From: Acanthamoeba lenticulata
Lineage: Eukaryota > Discosea > Longamoebia > Acanthamoebidae
Direction: 5' to 3'
DNA length: 64,000 nucleotides
Assembly (NCBI GenBank): GCA_002179805.1
Contig: NAVB01000373.1
Span: forward strand, 1 to 64,000
The translations under genes were made by a program, and so were the position numbers. The first letter of the stretch is position 1. Every line of letters begins with the position of its first letter. This document shows positions 45,825-56,022 of this stretch, one piece after another. Below the pieces are notes generated by a model. That model made no database searches and was not told where the DNA came from. It worked only from the letters and a program-made list of their open reading frames with translations.

Positions 45825-48800
45825 TCAAGCGTCGCGCTTGATCTCGTCGGCGCTGCGGGAGCCAAGAGACGCCCCCAATCGTCGCACAGATTGTGGCCGG
45901 TTACGCTTTGAGAAAACGGACTCGGCGCGCTCCCTCAACGCTGGAGCGTCGTCGTCGAACGCCACGGAGGAACAAGACGAAGCGGCCGCGGCCGACGATG
46001 ATGATGCTACAAGACTAGGCGAGAAGTTGGTGATGGTGGGAGCAGAGGAGGAGGAAGAAGAGGACGTGGAAGGAATGCCAGACGAGGACGCAGCCGACGT
46101 CAGTGGCGGTGGCGATGTTGACGCTTCTCGTTCGTCGCCATTCTCCGCCCCTGGAGAGGTCGATGAAGAGGAAGAAGAAGAAATAGAGGGAGAGGAAGAA
46201 GAAGTGGAAGAGGAAGATGACGACGACGGCAGGGCTGCCTTGTTCTCGCCAGCAATGGGTGGCGAAGGTGACGGCGCCGGGCCGTCGGAGAGGCTGCCCA
46301 CCGGCGACATCGTCGTCGCGGCTCCGCCGGCGCTCGCTTCCGTGACGCCGTTGGCGCCGATGGCCATCGCCACCGACTCCCTGTGACGCCCGTGAGCCGA
46401 CGACCAGGTCATGGCCGGGCGGGGAGGGGAAGGGGCAGCGTTCGCGCACCGGAGGGCCTGGGAGGTCGACGGGGCCGTGAGCAGGGCGCCAAGCTTTTCC
46501 TGCTCCAGCCTCTCCTGCTCGGCGAAGTAGTCGCCCCACACATCGATCACCGTCCTGTTGTTGGGGCCCATTTATAAATAAATATTAATGTAAAAATAAC
46601 ATAAAAAAAGGTTAGCATTGATTATTATTTATTTACTTTGAAAAAAAGAATAATAAAATAGAAAATGTAAACGGTGGATGAACCTCAATTCGTTCTCGAG
46701 TCGATAGAAACGGCCAACGATGAGGCCCGTGACGGGCACGATGTCCAAAATCTTCTCCTTCCGGTTCTGCGGCTTCTCGAGGCGCTTCATCTGCCGCAGG
46801 TAGATGATGTCCTTGAGCATGTCCTCGATCCAGTCCTTCACGCGCGCACATACATTGTTGCGTTAGTTACGGTGACGCTTTGGCATTGGGGCGTTATCAT
46901 CGTCATCATCATCATCATCAGGCCGGCGGGACTGCTTGGCCAGAGAGGCAATCGGTGGTGGACGTACCCGCACTTCGGCGCTCAAGGTGTCGCGCTCGGC
47001 GGCGAAGCGGGTCTCGGCCTCCTCGAGCGCAAAGTGCTCGTAGGGGATGTTGAACTGCTCGGCCAGCACGATCTCCGCGTTGCCTGAGGCGAGAGCGCCC
47101 AGTCACGTCGGCTCGTGCGTAAGCGCCACGAAGAGGATTGATTTTTGTGGTGGAGCAAGAGGGCAGGTATTGAGCAGTACTGATGAAGCGGTCGATCTGG
47201 GGATAAATCTCCGACTTGAGGCGCTTGATGAGGCGCTGCACCTGATGCTTGTCCTCGTTCGGGTTCAAAATCTGGGGAAGCAGGAAACACGCGTCAGTCA
47301 AGGGACTGCCTTCAAGCAAGCAAGGTCACAGGGGCTTCGGGACGGAAGTACTTCGCGGATGAGCTGCAGGTTGTCCCGCACGACCTGGATCGAGGTCGGA
47401 GGCTCCTCGAGATAGTCGGCCGGCACCGCGTCCGGGTTGTACCCTGCCCATGGCGGCCCACCCACCGACCAACAACATACGACAACCACGTCATGCCACG
47501 TCAGCACGCGCCACGTCATCACGGCGGGGCGGCCTTGGCGGACCTCGTCTTTCGAGGAATTTGTCGCATTCGTCCTTGATGAGCGAGAGCCACCACTCGG
47601 TGGTCTTGTCCTTGGTCGTCCCGTTCATCAGCTCGCGCTTCTCGAGCTGCGCACAAGAACAGAGATCATGACGTGACGGTGGTGAGCCAAGCGCTGGGCG
47701 TGAAGGTGGTGGTGGCGACGTGCCTGGAGGTGCTCGAGGGCGCCGTCGCAGGACGAGAGGTGTCGCTGGATGCGCACGCGCGGCAGGTCCGACCACGAGA
47801 TGCTCTGCAGCCGCTGGAGAGCGCGGTCGCGCGTGGGCAGGAAAATGTCGCGCAGGCCCAGCTGCGACGTGAAGCTGCGAGTCTCGGCCCGAGCGAATTC
47901 CTCGATGTCCCGCAGGAACGGGTCGTCCTCGCCCTCTTCCTGCTGCTGCGGCTGCCCCTCGGGGCCCGCGGCCGGGCCGCTCTGGAACAGACTCTGAAGG
48001 CTGGCCCGTGTACGCTGGAGCTGGGGCAGGTCGGCGATGGTCACGTCGAGCTTTTGCGCGCGCTCGATGATCTCAATGTCGACACCACGCTGGGCCATGT
48101 AGCTCAGCGTCCGCTTCTTGATCCTGCACACGATTCGTCAGGCCAAGTCAGGCCAAGCCGGGACCGAGCCCTCAGGGACGAGACTTGTGTGGAAGGCGCG
48201 CACTTTTCGTTGAGGTCCTTGGAGAGGGACTTGGTGGGATCCTCGACCAGCCGCTCCATCTTGTGGACATCGGTCAAGAGAGCCCTCATGTCGTCAGTAA
48301 ACGGAAACACGTGTACGGCGTTGACCATTTCCTCGGCCCGCTCCTCCGGCGCCAAGAAGACCCCGATCCTGTCGCCTGCATTGTGAACGACGACGACGTC
48401 ACGCGTGAGCGAGCAGACGACGATCACGCTGATGAAGAGGCGCGGCGGACCCTCGCGCCGGCCGGTGAAGCGGGCGTAGTAGATGCCCTTCTTGGCGTCG
48501 CGCTCCTTGTCGTCGCCCAGGAAGGCGGCCACCACCAAGTCGCTGCAGGAAGAAAAAAGAGGATGATCAGGACTGGCCTGGGGACATGTGCGTGTGCGTG
48601 TGCGTGTGGCAACGCACCCGGGACGCAGGAGGTCGATGTTGACGCTGCGCACGCTGTTCAGGATGGAGGCCATGCGTCGCACCTGCACGACAAGGCATAA
48701 AGTGATGAGATTAAACTCATAAAAAGAATATTTGTTAATACTCTTTTAATCAAAAATATTTTGATTAAATAAATAAAGTGGTGGTCAGGAGAGATGACCT

Positions 48801-49362
48801 CACGAGCCAAATGGTCAAGATCGTCAATCTTGCTCCAGGCGATGATGTTCCTGGCAAGATTCTCTTGGCTCGACTCGGCGTCGTAGTCGATCTGTTGGTT
48901 CTGATTCTCAAGATAGAAGGCGAATTTGGAGCGGATGGCCGCGTCGGGGGTCATGCCCACGAGGCAACCATCGGGATCCATGGCGTGTGTCGCGAGGAAG
49001 CGTTCCAGAGAGGTCACCGTCTCGGCCAGCGGGTTCTTGGCCGGGTCGGACCACTGCTTGTCGTACCATCGCAGGAGGGCCTCCAGGTCCTTCACCTGCT
49101 CGGCCTTGAAGAGGTCCTTGTTGTGCTGCATGCGCAGGTAGAAGACCTCGCCCCACTTGAGCTTCGTCACGAGCAAGAAGTCGCGCGCCTGCCGCAGCCA
49201 GGCCTCGAACTCCTCGAAGAAGACCTTCTCTTGGCTCTTGTAGAGTTTCTTCTTCACCTTCTTCTTGTCCACGACCCGTTCGGGCCGCTTAAGGGCAATC
49301 AATTCCCGAAACAATCCATCCACCTGCTGAAACAGCTTCTGCTTGGTGGTCGCGGCTTGCAT
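45825..49362 (-). CDS. Large uncharacterised protein with Ser-rich C-terminus
   Basis: About 900 residues in roughly ten exons. Order of segments: QVDGLFRELIALKRPERVVD; a basic helix DKKKVKKKLYKSQEK; WLRQARDFLLVTKLKWGEVF; TPDAAIRSKFAFYLENQNQQ; DLVVAAFLGDDKERDAKKGI; DVVVVHNAGDRIGVFLAPEE; MRALLTDVHKMERLVEDPTK; RTLSYMAQRGVDIEIIERAQ; a Gln-rich linker; SADYLEEPPTSIQVV-like and DKHQVQRLIKRLKSEIYPQI helices; MLKDIIYLRQMKRLEKPQNR; and, after the splice EL|RTVIDVWGDYF, a Ser/acidic tail with long Ser runs (46000-46250). It is mainly helical, without membrane spans, zinc motifs or a catalytic motif I can name. Start ATG 49362 (MQAATTKQK). Probably cytoplasmic or a scaffold; function unknown. Confidence 0.6.
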
Positions 49363-49567
49363 TTCTCGAATGTTGCCGAGAAATCAGCTTGCCTCCCTCT
49401 GCGGCCGTCAAGTCCAAATGAATTGCCCCAATTCGCACTCCCCCTTCCTTCCCGTTGCCACGTTCCTCTTCTTCCTGGACTGCCCTGGTGTGTTTATTGC
49501 GGTCTAAATGCACAGGTTTAATTTCATTGGCTCATTTACGCAAATATAATTTCTTTTCTTTTCTTTG

Positions 49568-52500
49568 TTACGGTATGATGATCCTTCGCTTTGGCTTTGG
49601 CGGCGCTTTCTCTTCCTCTTTGGCCTTCTCTTCCTTCTTTGCCTCTTCCTCCTGACTCTTGGTCTCTTCTTCCTCTTTTTGTTCTTCTTTTTGTGTGACT
49701 TCCGCCTCCTGGTTCGTGGCTTCGCCTTGCTTCTTGTCCTTTTCCTCCTCCTCGTTCTCGTCGTCCACCACCAGTTCTTGCTGTTTTCGCTTGCGCTCGT
49801 CCTCCCACTCACGCTCGCGGCGCAGAGCGTCCTTGAGACGCCGCACGAGCTCCTCCTTGCGTCCGGTCACTCGCTGGCCACGCTTCTTGAGCTCGGCTTT
49901 GAGCGCGCTCACGCTCATGCCCTGCAGCCTCTCATCCTCTTCTTCCTCCTCCTCTTTCTCGTCCTTCTTCTTCGTCTTCTTTGTCGCGTTGGCAGAAGTC
50001 GTCTGCGTCGTCGTCGTGGGCGGCGCGCGCCGCTTGATGATCGTGTTGCGCGGCTGGAAGGCCACAACCTCCTGTTGTTGTTGTCCCTTCTTCTTGCCCT
50101 TCGCGTCGACCTCGGGCTCGCGGCCCAGCATCCGCAGCACCGCGTTCTGCACACGCGCGCTGCTCGCAAAGAAGAAGAAAAGCACACACCAACGTTAACC
50201 ACCACTAGAGGCAAATGCTCGGCCGCCTGAGCTGGCCGAGCAGGACTCGCGACTCACCTCTTGATCTTTGGGTTGAGTCGACGGTTGGCCGCCGCTGTGA
50301 AGAAGTCGTTGATGTTGGTCTGCATGCTGCCGCCACCGGAGGCGCCGCTGCCGTCGGCCGACGAGGTCGCGCCCTCTTCGGAGGCAGCGGCTTCTGCGGC
50401 GAGGCGCTTGAGGATAGGCAGGACGAGCTCGTCGACGCGCTCGTCCGGCCACCCCATCTTGGCCCGCGCAAAGGTGCGCAGGCCGTCGAGGTCGGGCACA
50501 CCCCACGCGAATCGCTCACGCGACTCGTCCACTTGCGGCCGCCGGTAGGCTTCGGCCACGGTCTCGCTCGGGAAGTCGGAGCGCAGCTCCACCTTGGACC
50601 TCAGCCACGCCTGCACCGTGTGCCACGCCCACAGCCTCCACATTATTAGCCTCTGAGGCTGGGCTCACGCGCCTATAAAGTCGACGTACGAGCTGCCGCT
50701 TGGCCTCGGCGTGGGGATCGTCGGGCTGCGGATCGTCGTCGTCGGGCGAGCGCTGCCACCAGGCCTTGAAGTCGCGGAGCGTGTCAAAGAGGCCGATGAT
50801 CTCCATCGCCGTCGCCACGCCTACCCCCTTCACGCCCTCGGTATAATCGCTGCCGAGCAGGAGGGCGAGCGAGATGAGCTTCTCGCGGTCGAGGCCCAGG
50901 TGGGCCTTGATGTCGCCCATCGTGTAGACCTCCACCTGTCGTCGCTTGCTAAACACCTGTTGGCCGTTCGTTAGATTCGCACGAGCCAAACGGTCGATGA
51001 TGCGATGATGGTGAAGGGAAGAGAGTACGTTGCGGTAGACGGTCTGGCCCCCGACCAGGAAGATGTCGCTGTCCTCCGTGATGACGCCGTGGACGAGGCC
51101 CTCCTTGTCCAAGAAGCCGCACTGCGCCTCGGCCTCCATGGGCGCCAACACGTATGGAATTCCAAATAACCGCAGCAGCGCCTGGATCACGCGCCACGTC
51201 AGGGTCAGGCTCGCGGGCGGGGAGAGCGGTGGGGCTTCGTACGAGGCAGTCGGTGAGGGCCTCGTGCGTGAGAGACGAGGTCGTCTGGACGGCCTGGCGC
51301 GAGAGAGCAACGGCCTCGCGCCCAAGCGTGCGCTCGACGTCGTCCTCCTTCCGGCCGGCCCGGGCGCCGACCATGCCCATCTCCTCAAAGAACTGCCGCT
51401 TGATCGCCTGCACCTCTTCGCTTTCTTCGTCTTCGTCCGCCCCGTTGGCCTGCCAGGCCAGGGCGGCGGCCGCGTTGGCATCGGTTTCATCAAAGGCGTC
51501 GCCGCGTGCGGCCATGGCGTCTTCCTCCTCCTGCCTCTGCAGAGCTAACGCCAGCGCTTCGTCATCGTCGTAGAACGAGAGGCTCGAGTCCATTTCCGAC
51601 TGGTTGGCATCAGTGGCATCACCGTCCCGCGACGGGTTGTCAACCTCAACTGGGTCCGCCGCACTGTCGCCGGCCTCAGGAGCCCCGTCGAACATATCGT
51701 CAAAGGGGTTCGGGCCCGAGTCAAACATGTCCACCTGGATGAAGAGCTGTTCGTCATCCTCCTCTTCCTCTTCTTCGGCGTTGTCCTCTTTTTTCGCTTC
51801 CTCGCTCTGCTTGTCGTCCTTGGTGTGTTGTTGCCGCTCCTTCCTGCCATCGTCGTCCTCTTCCTCGTCATCGAGAATGAAGATGGTGTCGCTTTGCCCA
51901 GAGGCCTCGGCCAGGGACAGTTCGAGGGCGCGTCTCAGCTGTTCGTCCTCCAGCTCCTCGCCCTTGCGCTTTCGCTTGAGCGGCAACGTTTCGCTGTTTG
52001 CGTTTGTCGCTTCGGCCCCGGGACCCAGCAACGAGAGCGCGAGCGCGCGCTGGAGTTGAACCTCGTCATCGCCCTCAACACCAATCCCTGTCAGGTCGGT
52101 GACGTCGAGCGATGGCGGCGGTGGCGATGGCGGTGGCGGTGACCTGCGGTCCTCCCACCGCGCGCCGTCGTCGTCAAACAGCTCACCACCATCGATCGCA
52201 GATACTGGCGTCTGCCGCTCACGTCGCATGCGGCACGAGATGAGCGGCTGCTCGTCTTCTTCGTCTTCGTGTACTTCGTCCTCTGGCAGCTTTTCCTTGC
52301 CTTTGGCGTCCCTCCGGGCCTGCAGGGCGCGTTGTCGCGCGAGCTCGTCCTTCTCTTGGCACTGCACGATGACATCGTTGTCGTTTTCGTCGTCGCTGCT
52401 TTCCACGAGGAACCCGCCGCCGACATCGTCGACCTCGCTTGGCTCGCTGACCGGCTTCACAGCAGGCCGTGGTTGCCTGCCCGCCAAGTCGTCCCTTCCG

Positions 52501-54150
52501 CCTTGTTCGAAAAAGGGCTCCTCCGCCGCGTCATCGTCCTCGACGATGAAACCACCGCCCGCTTCTTCGTCCTGCTCTTCGCCCTTGGCCTCTTCCTTGT
52601 GACCGGCCTCGGACTTCACCGCCATATCCTTTTCGCTCGATGTCCTGATCAGGAGAAACTCGCGGTCGGCATCGGACGCGATGGCCTGCCGGTTTGTGGC
52701 CTCCACGTTGGCCCTCTGCCGCATCACGTAAGTCTTATCAGCCAAGAAACTCAATAAAAAATCATATTAAACAAACACAAACACAAACACAAACCAAAAA
52801 TAAAATAAAATAAGATTTAGGAAAGGTTTGTACGAGTTCGTGCATCCTGCGGTTGAGGCGGCCGGTCTTGATGAGATTGAGCATCTGGTGCTGCGAGAAC
52901 TTCTCTGGCGAGTGCGACCAGTTAAGGACAAATGCTCGCGTCATCAAAACCACAAGTCACCCGCCCCCCCAAGCCGCCAAGCGCAGATGAAAAGGATATG
53001 ACTTGCGCGTGCGTGGGCGCCGCGCCGGTGGCGAGCTGCTTCTCGAGGCCGCGGGCGTTGGACATGATCTCCACTTGGATGCCCTTGGGGAGCGACTGGT
53101 ACCTGTGATTTTAAGCGCATCGTGAGGACCCGCCCCTGGTGAGCGTCCCCACATATGACTTCCGGCTGGGCGTCGCGTACACGTCAATGTCGATACCGAG
53201 CGTGCGGAGGATTTCAACAACTTGTGCGTTGAGTGGCGGTCCGGGCTCGCGAGGCGTCTCGTCCCAGCTGGCGAGAAGCCCATCGTCGTCATCGTCGTGG
53301 TTTTCCCCTGCGACCGCGGCCGCAATCGCGGCATCGTTCTCGTCGTTGTCCTCAACGACGATGACTTCCGACGTCGACGAGCTGGTCGACGACGACCGAG
53401 GAGCTGCCGCTGCCTTGGCGTCGTCAGCGTCAGACCTGGCCTTCTTGCTGGGCGACGACTCGAGCGTTGACGGAGGATCACTGACGGCGCTGGCGTCGAC
53501 CTCCTTCCTCTTACGCTTCTGCTTCTTGGCAGCGTTGCGCTTCTGCTCGGTGAGCTCCTTGTACCGCTCCTCGCCCAGGGTTTGCTGGAGGAGGCGCTCA
53601 GCGATCTTCGTCACGTTCCGTTCGGTCTGCACCTCCCTCTGGCGCTGTCTTGCCGTCTGTGCGGCCGCGGCTCCACAGAGTCAGCGCAACAACTGGTGAA
53701 GTTGCATGACTGCGGGGCGCACCATCGTCCGACGCTTCAGAACCGGTACTCCGCCGTCGAACACGAACACTGGCCCATGTGCAAACGCATAAGAGAGGAG
53801 CGGTAAGAAGGCAAAGCACAAGAAGGCATGGTAGGGCGCACTCTCCCACCCCCTCCTCGCTACGCACCAGGCTTTACGCCAAAGAAGAGCAGCTTGCAGA
53901 TGCGGTGGAAGAGCCCACGCAACTGGGCATATGGGATGGCCTCGCCCGTGCGGTCATCTGTGATAGCGCCGAACTGCACGAGCCATATGGAGGTGTCTGC
54001 GTACGCGAATTGAGTGAAGATGAGAAGATGCAAAATCGAAACGAAAAAAGAGAAGCACCGACCGATGGCAACGCGCTTGTGTTTAAGAGCTTCGAGGGCG
54101 GTGTAACGTCCGGCGGGAGCAAGCAGCTGCCACAGGTCCTTCACGCCCAT
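49568..54150 (-). CDS. ERCC5: XPG/Rad2 structure-specific endonuclease with UIM-like, PIP and SAP motifs
   Basis: 3'-incision nuclease of nucleotide-excision repair, about 1,300 residues. N nuclease domain: MGVKDLWQLLAPAGR, DTSIWLVQFGAITDD, VFVFDGGVPVLKRRT. A long acidic spacer (51400-53600) contains UIM-like motifs: DDEVQLQRALALSLLG and DEQLRRALELSLAEAS, with a weaker DDDEALALALQRQ. I domain: FGIPYVLAPMEAEAQCGFLD, GVITEDSDIFLVGG, and LALLLGSDYTEGVKGVGVAT; all metal-binding acids expected of the family are present. After the helix-hairpin-helix region a PIP box (QTNINDFF) is followed by a Lys/Glu-rich tail with a SAP-like motif (LQGMSVSALKAELKKRGQRV). Start ATG 54150 gives the canonical MGV, whose Gly becomes the N-terminal residue family-wide. 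A short divergent promoter (54151-54387) is shared with PHF5A. Confidence 0.9.
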
Positions 54151-54387
54151 GCTCGCTGTGCTCCCTTGCTTCCTCGCGTCCTTGGCCCCAACAAAATATT
54201 TTACTTCATGGAATTCTTAAAGGCAGCATTTTCTCTGTTGTATGCTTTTTTCTTTTCCACTTGAGCTGGCCGAGCACCAGGTTCTCGCGAGCCAATCGTG
54301 GAGCAACATCAAGTCCGACCTTTTTCTCTACTTCTTCTGGTCGGCGTTGTTCTCCACACGCCTAGTACTACTGTCACTTCATTGAGC

Positions 54388-54778
54388 ATGGCCAAACATC
54401 ACCCAGACCTTATTTTGTGTCGCAAACAGGCAGGCATTGCCATCGGGCGCTTGTGCGAGAAACACGACGGCCAATGTGTCATCTGTGACAGTTATGTCAG
54501 GCCATGCACCCTCGTACGCGTTTGTGATGAGTGCAACTATGGCTCTTTCCAGGGAAGATGTGTAATCTGTGGTGGTGCAGGCATAGCGGATGCCTACTAC
54601 TGCAAGGAGTGCACCATCCTAGAAAAAGATGTATGTAACTTCTGTATTGCGTTGCTTTTTCTTTTACACTAACCGCTTTTCTATGCAGCGAGATGGGTGT
54701 CCAAAGATTATGAATCTGGGCAGCTCAAGAACAGACCTGTTCTACGACCGAAAGAAGTATGGATTCAAGAGGAGGTGA
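54388..54778 (+). CDS. PHF5A: PHF5A/Rds3, SF3b subunit
   Basis: Two exons (54388-54630 and 54689-54778) encode 110 residues, the normal length. [37 protein letters not shown] and [20 protein letters not shown] contain the conserved CxxC pairs that form a zinc knot; the end [17 protein letters not shown] is also typical. The protein is a core subunit of SF3b in U2 snRNP and helps recognise the branch-point adenosine, in keeping with an intron-rich genome. The intron has donor GTATGT and acceptor CTATGCAG. Very high conservation makes this the most secure call here. Confidence 0.97.
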
Positions 54779-55146
54779 CGGTAAACGGCCGACATGGATC
54801 GTACGCAGTCCCAGACCAAATAGCCAAATCAAGGCGTTTCTCTTGGTGCCTTCCTGTCGCTTTTTTTGGGATTCTTCGCACCGTTGCGGAAGCAGGGGAT
54901 GGGCTCAAATGCCCGGTACGTCTTGTGAACTGGCTTCTTGCTGCGATGGCCGATCCTTCCGCCAGTAAACACGGCTCCCGGACCGGACAAGCTTTCCCCG
55001 CCCTGCCCCGCCACTTTCATAGCCACAAGCTGGGCTAAGTAAATGACACGGACAATACCTAGTCCGGCATGTCGACTGTAATCGCGAGCACATTTCTTGG
55101 CCTTTTTCTTAGCCACGTTTTTTTTTTTTTTTATTGCGAGAACGTC
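54779..55146. other. Intergenic stretch with an unsupported basic ORF
   Basis: 368 bases between PHF5A and the next plus-strand gene. The minus strand (54829-55116) is open for a basic peptide with GHRSKKPVHKTYRAFEPIP but begins at GTG, not ATG. It matches no ribosomal protein I know. A T run near 55118-55133 precedes the next gene. Most likely a 3' UTR and promoter. Confidence 0.4.
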
Positions 55147-55875
55147 ATGACCACGCAGGTACCTCCCTCCCCAAGCCCTGCCTTAGGGGTCTTTTACGCC
55201 GGGTTGCGTTTGGTTTACTCAAGATTGTAAGAACACAGGCATTCGTTTTTGCTTTGCTCGTCGTTTTCGCTGCCGTCGTCAGCGCGGCCTACCCGGCCAA
55301 GTTCGTTGATGTTCCCAACAGCAACAAGCCTATCAAAGTGAACCCTATGCAGTGCAACAGCTCCAGCTACTCCTATGGCTGCTGTGACAAGCTCGACTTC
55401 ACCGTCTGGGTGCCCGGCCAAGGTCCTTACGGCCCACCTTTATTGCGCCATAATTTGGCCCGTAACTCAGTTTGCTGGGCTGGGAGGTCAGGCAACGTCC
55501 ACATCAATGACACCGTGTGCGCCTCGATCGTGGTCAACCCCCAGTCTTTGAACGCCACCGTCACGCTCTCCGTCGACGGCGTCGTGCTGCTGAAGGAGGT
55601 CTACTCCGTCTACGATCTCGCTGACGTCTGCATCCCGCTCTACGTGCGTAGCGCCTGTCGTGCTCTGAATTGTAGTGTCGAAACCCTCGAATTCGATCTA
55701 ACGCCCGCACGCCCACACCACGCCACAGTTCGAAGTGAGCCTGTGCCTGGACTGGACCAACGTTGTCTGGAACAGCGCCACGGAGCAGCTCACTGGCTGC
55801 GCCGACCTCGCGGCAAAGGTGGCGGGCATCACCGTCTTCGACCTGTCCATGGGCTGCTTCAAGATCACTGTGTAG
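55147..55875 (+). CDS. Secreted DUF4773-like cysteine-rich protein with 12-base first exon
   Basis: About 175 residues. The first coding exon is only ATGACCACGCAG (55147-55158). Splicing (donor GTACCTC, acceptor AACACAG ending at 55238) gives a clean signal peptide, MTTQAFVFALLVVFAAVVSA. The mature protein has YSYGCCDKLDFTVWVPGQ, NVHINDTVCASIVVN, a beta-rich stretch VTLSVDGVVLLKEVYSV, DVCIPLY and, after the last intron, FEVSLCLDWTNVVW, LTGCADLAAKVAGITVF and DLSMGCFKITV. The order of Cys motifs and the ending G.T...L.LGCF.I fit DUF4773, found in secreted proteins of protists and invertebrates; function unknown. A further intron of about 50 bases (near 55425-55470, joining GQ to VCWAGRSG) is possible; it also reads through. 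Confidence 0.65.
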
Positions 55876-56022
55876 AGCCTCCTAAAGGACCTTCTTGTTA
55901 AAGTAATTGATTACTTTTTATTTAATTCAAAACAATGAATTTCGTTTTCGTTTTCGCTTTCGCTTTTCATTTTTTAAAATTATGTGTTTTTTTTTCGTTT
56001 TTTATGTTATGGCCTCTGCCCG

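Noticed and set aside
54829..55116. Basic minus-strand ORF considered as ribosomal protein eL29
   Set aside because: Starts at GTG, lacks the eL29 N-terminal NHT..NQ pattern, and has no match to other small ribosomal proteins I know.
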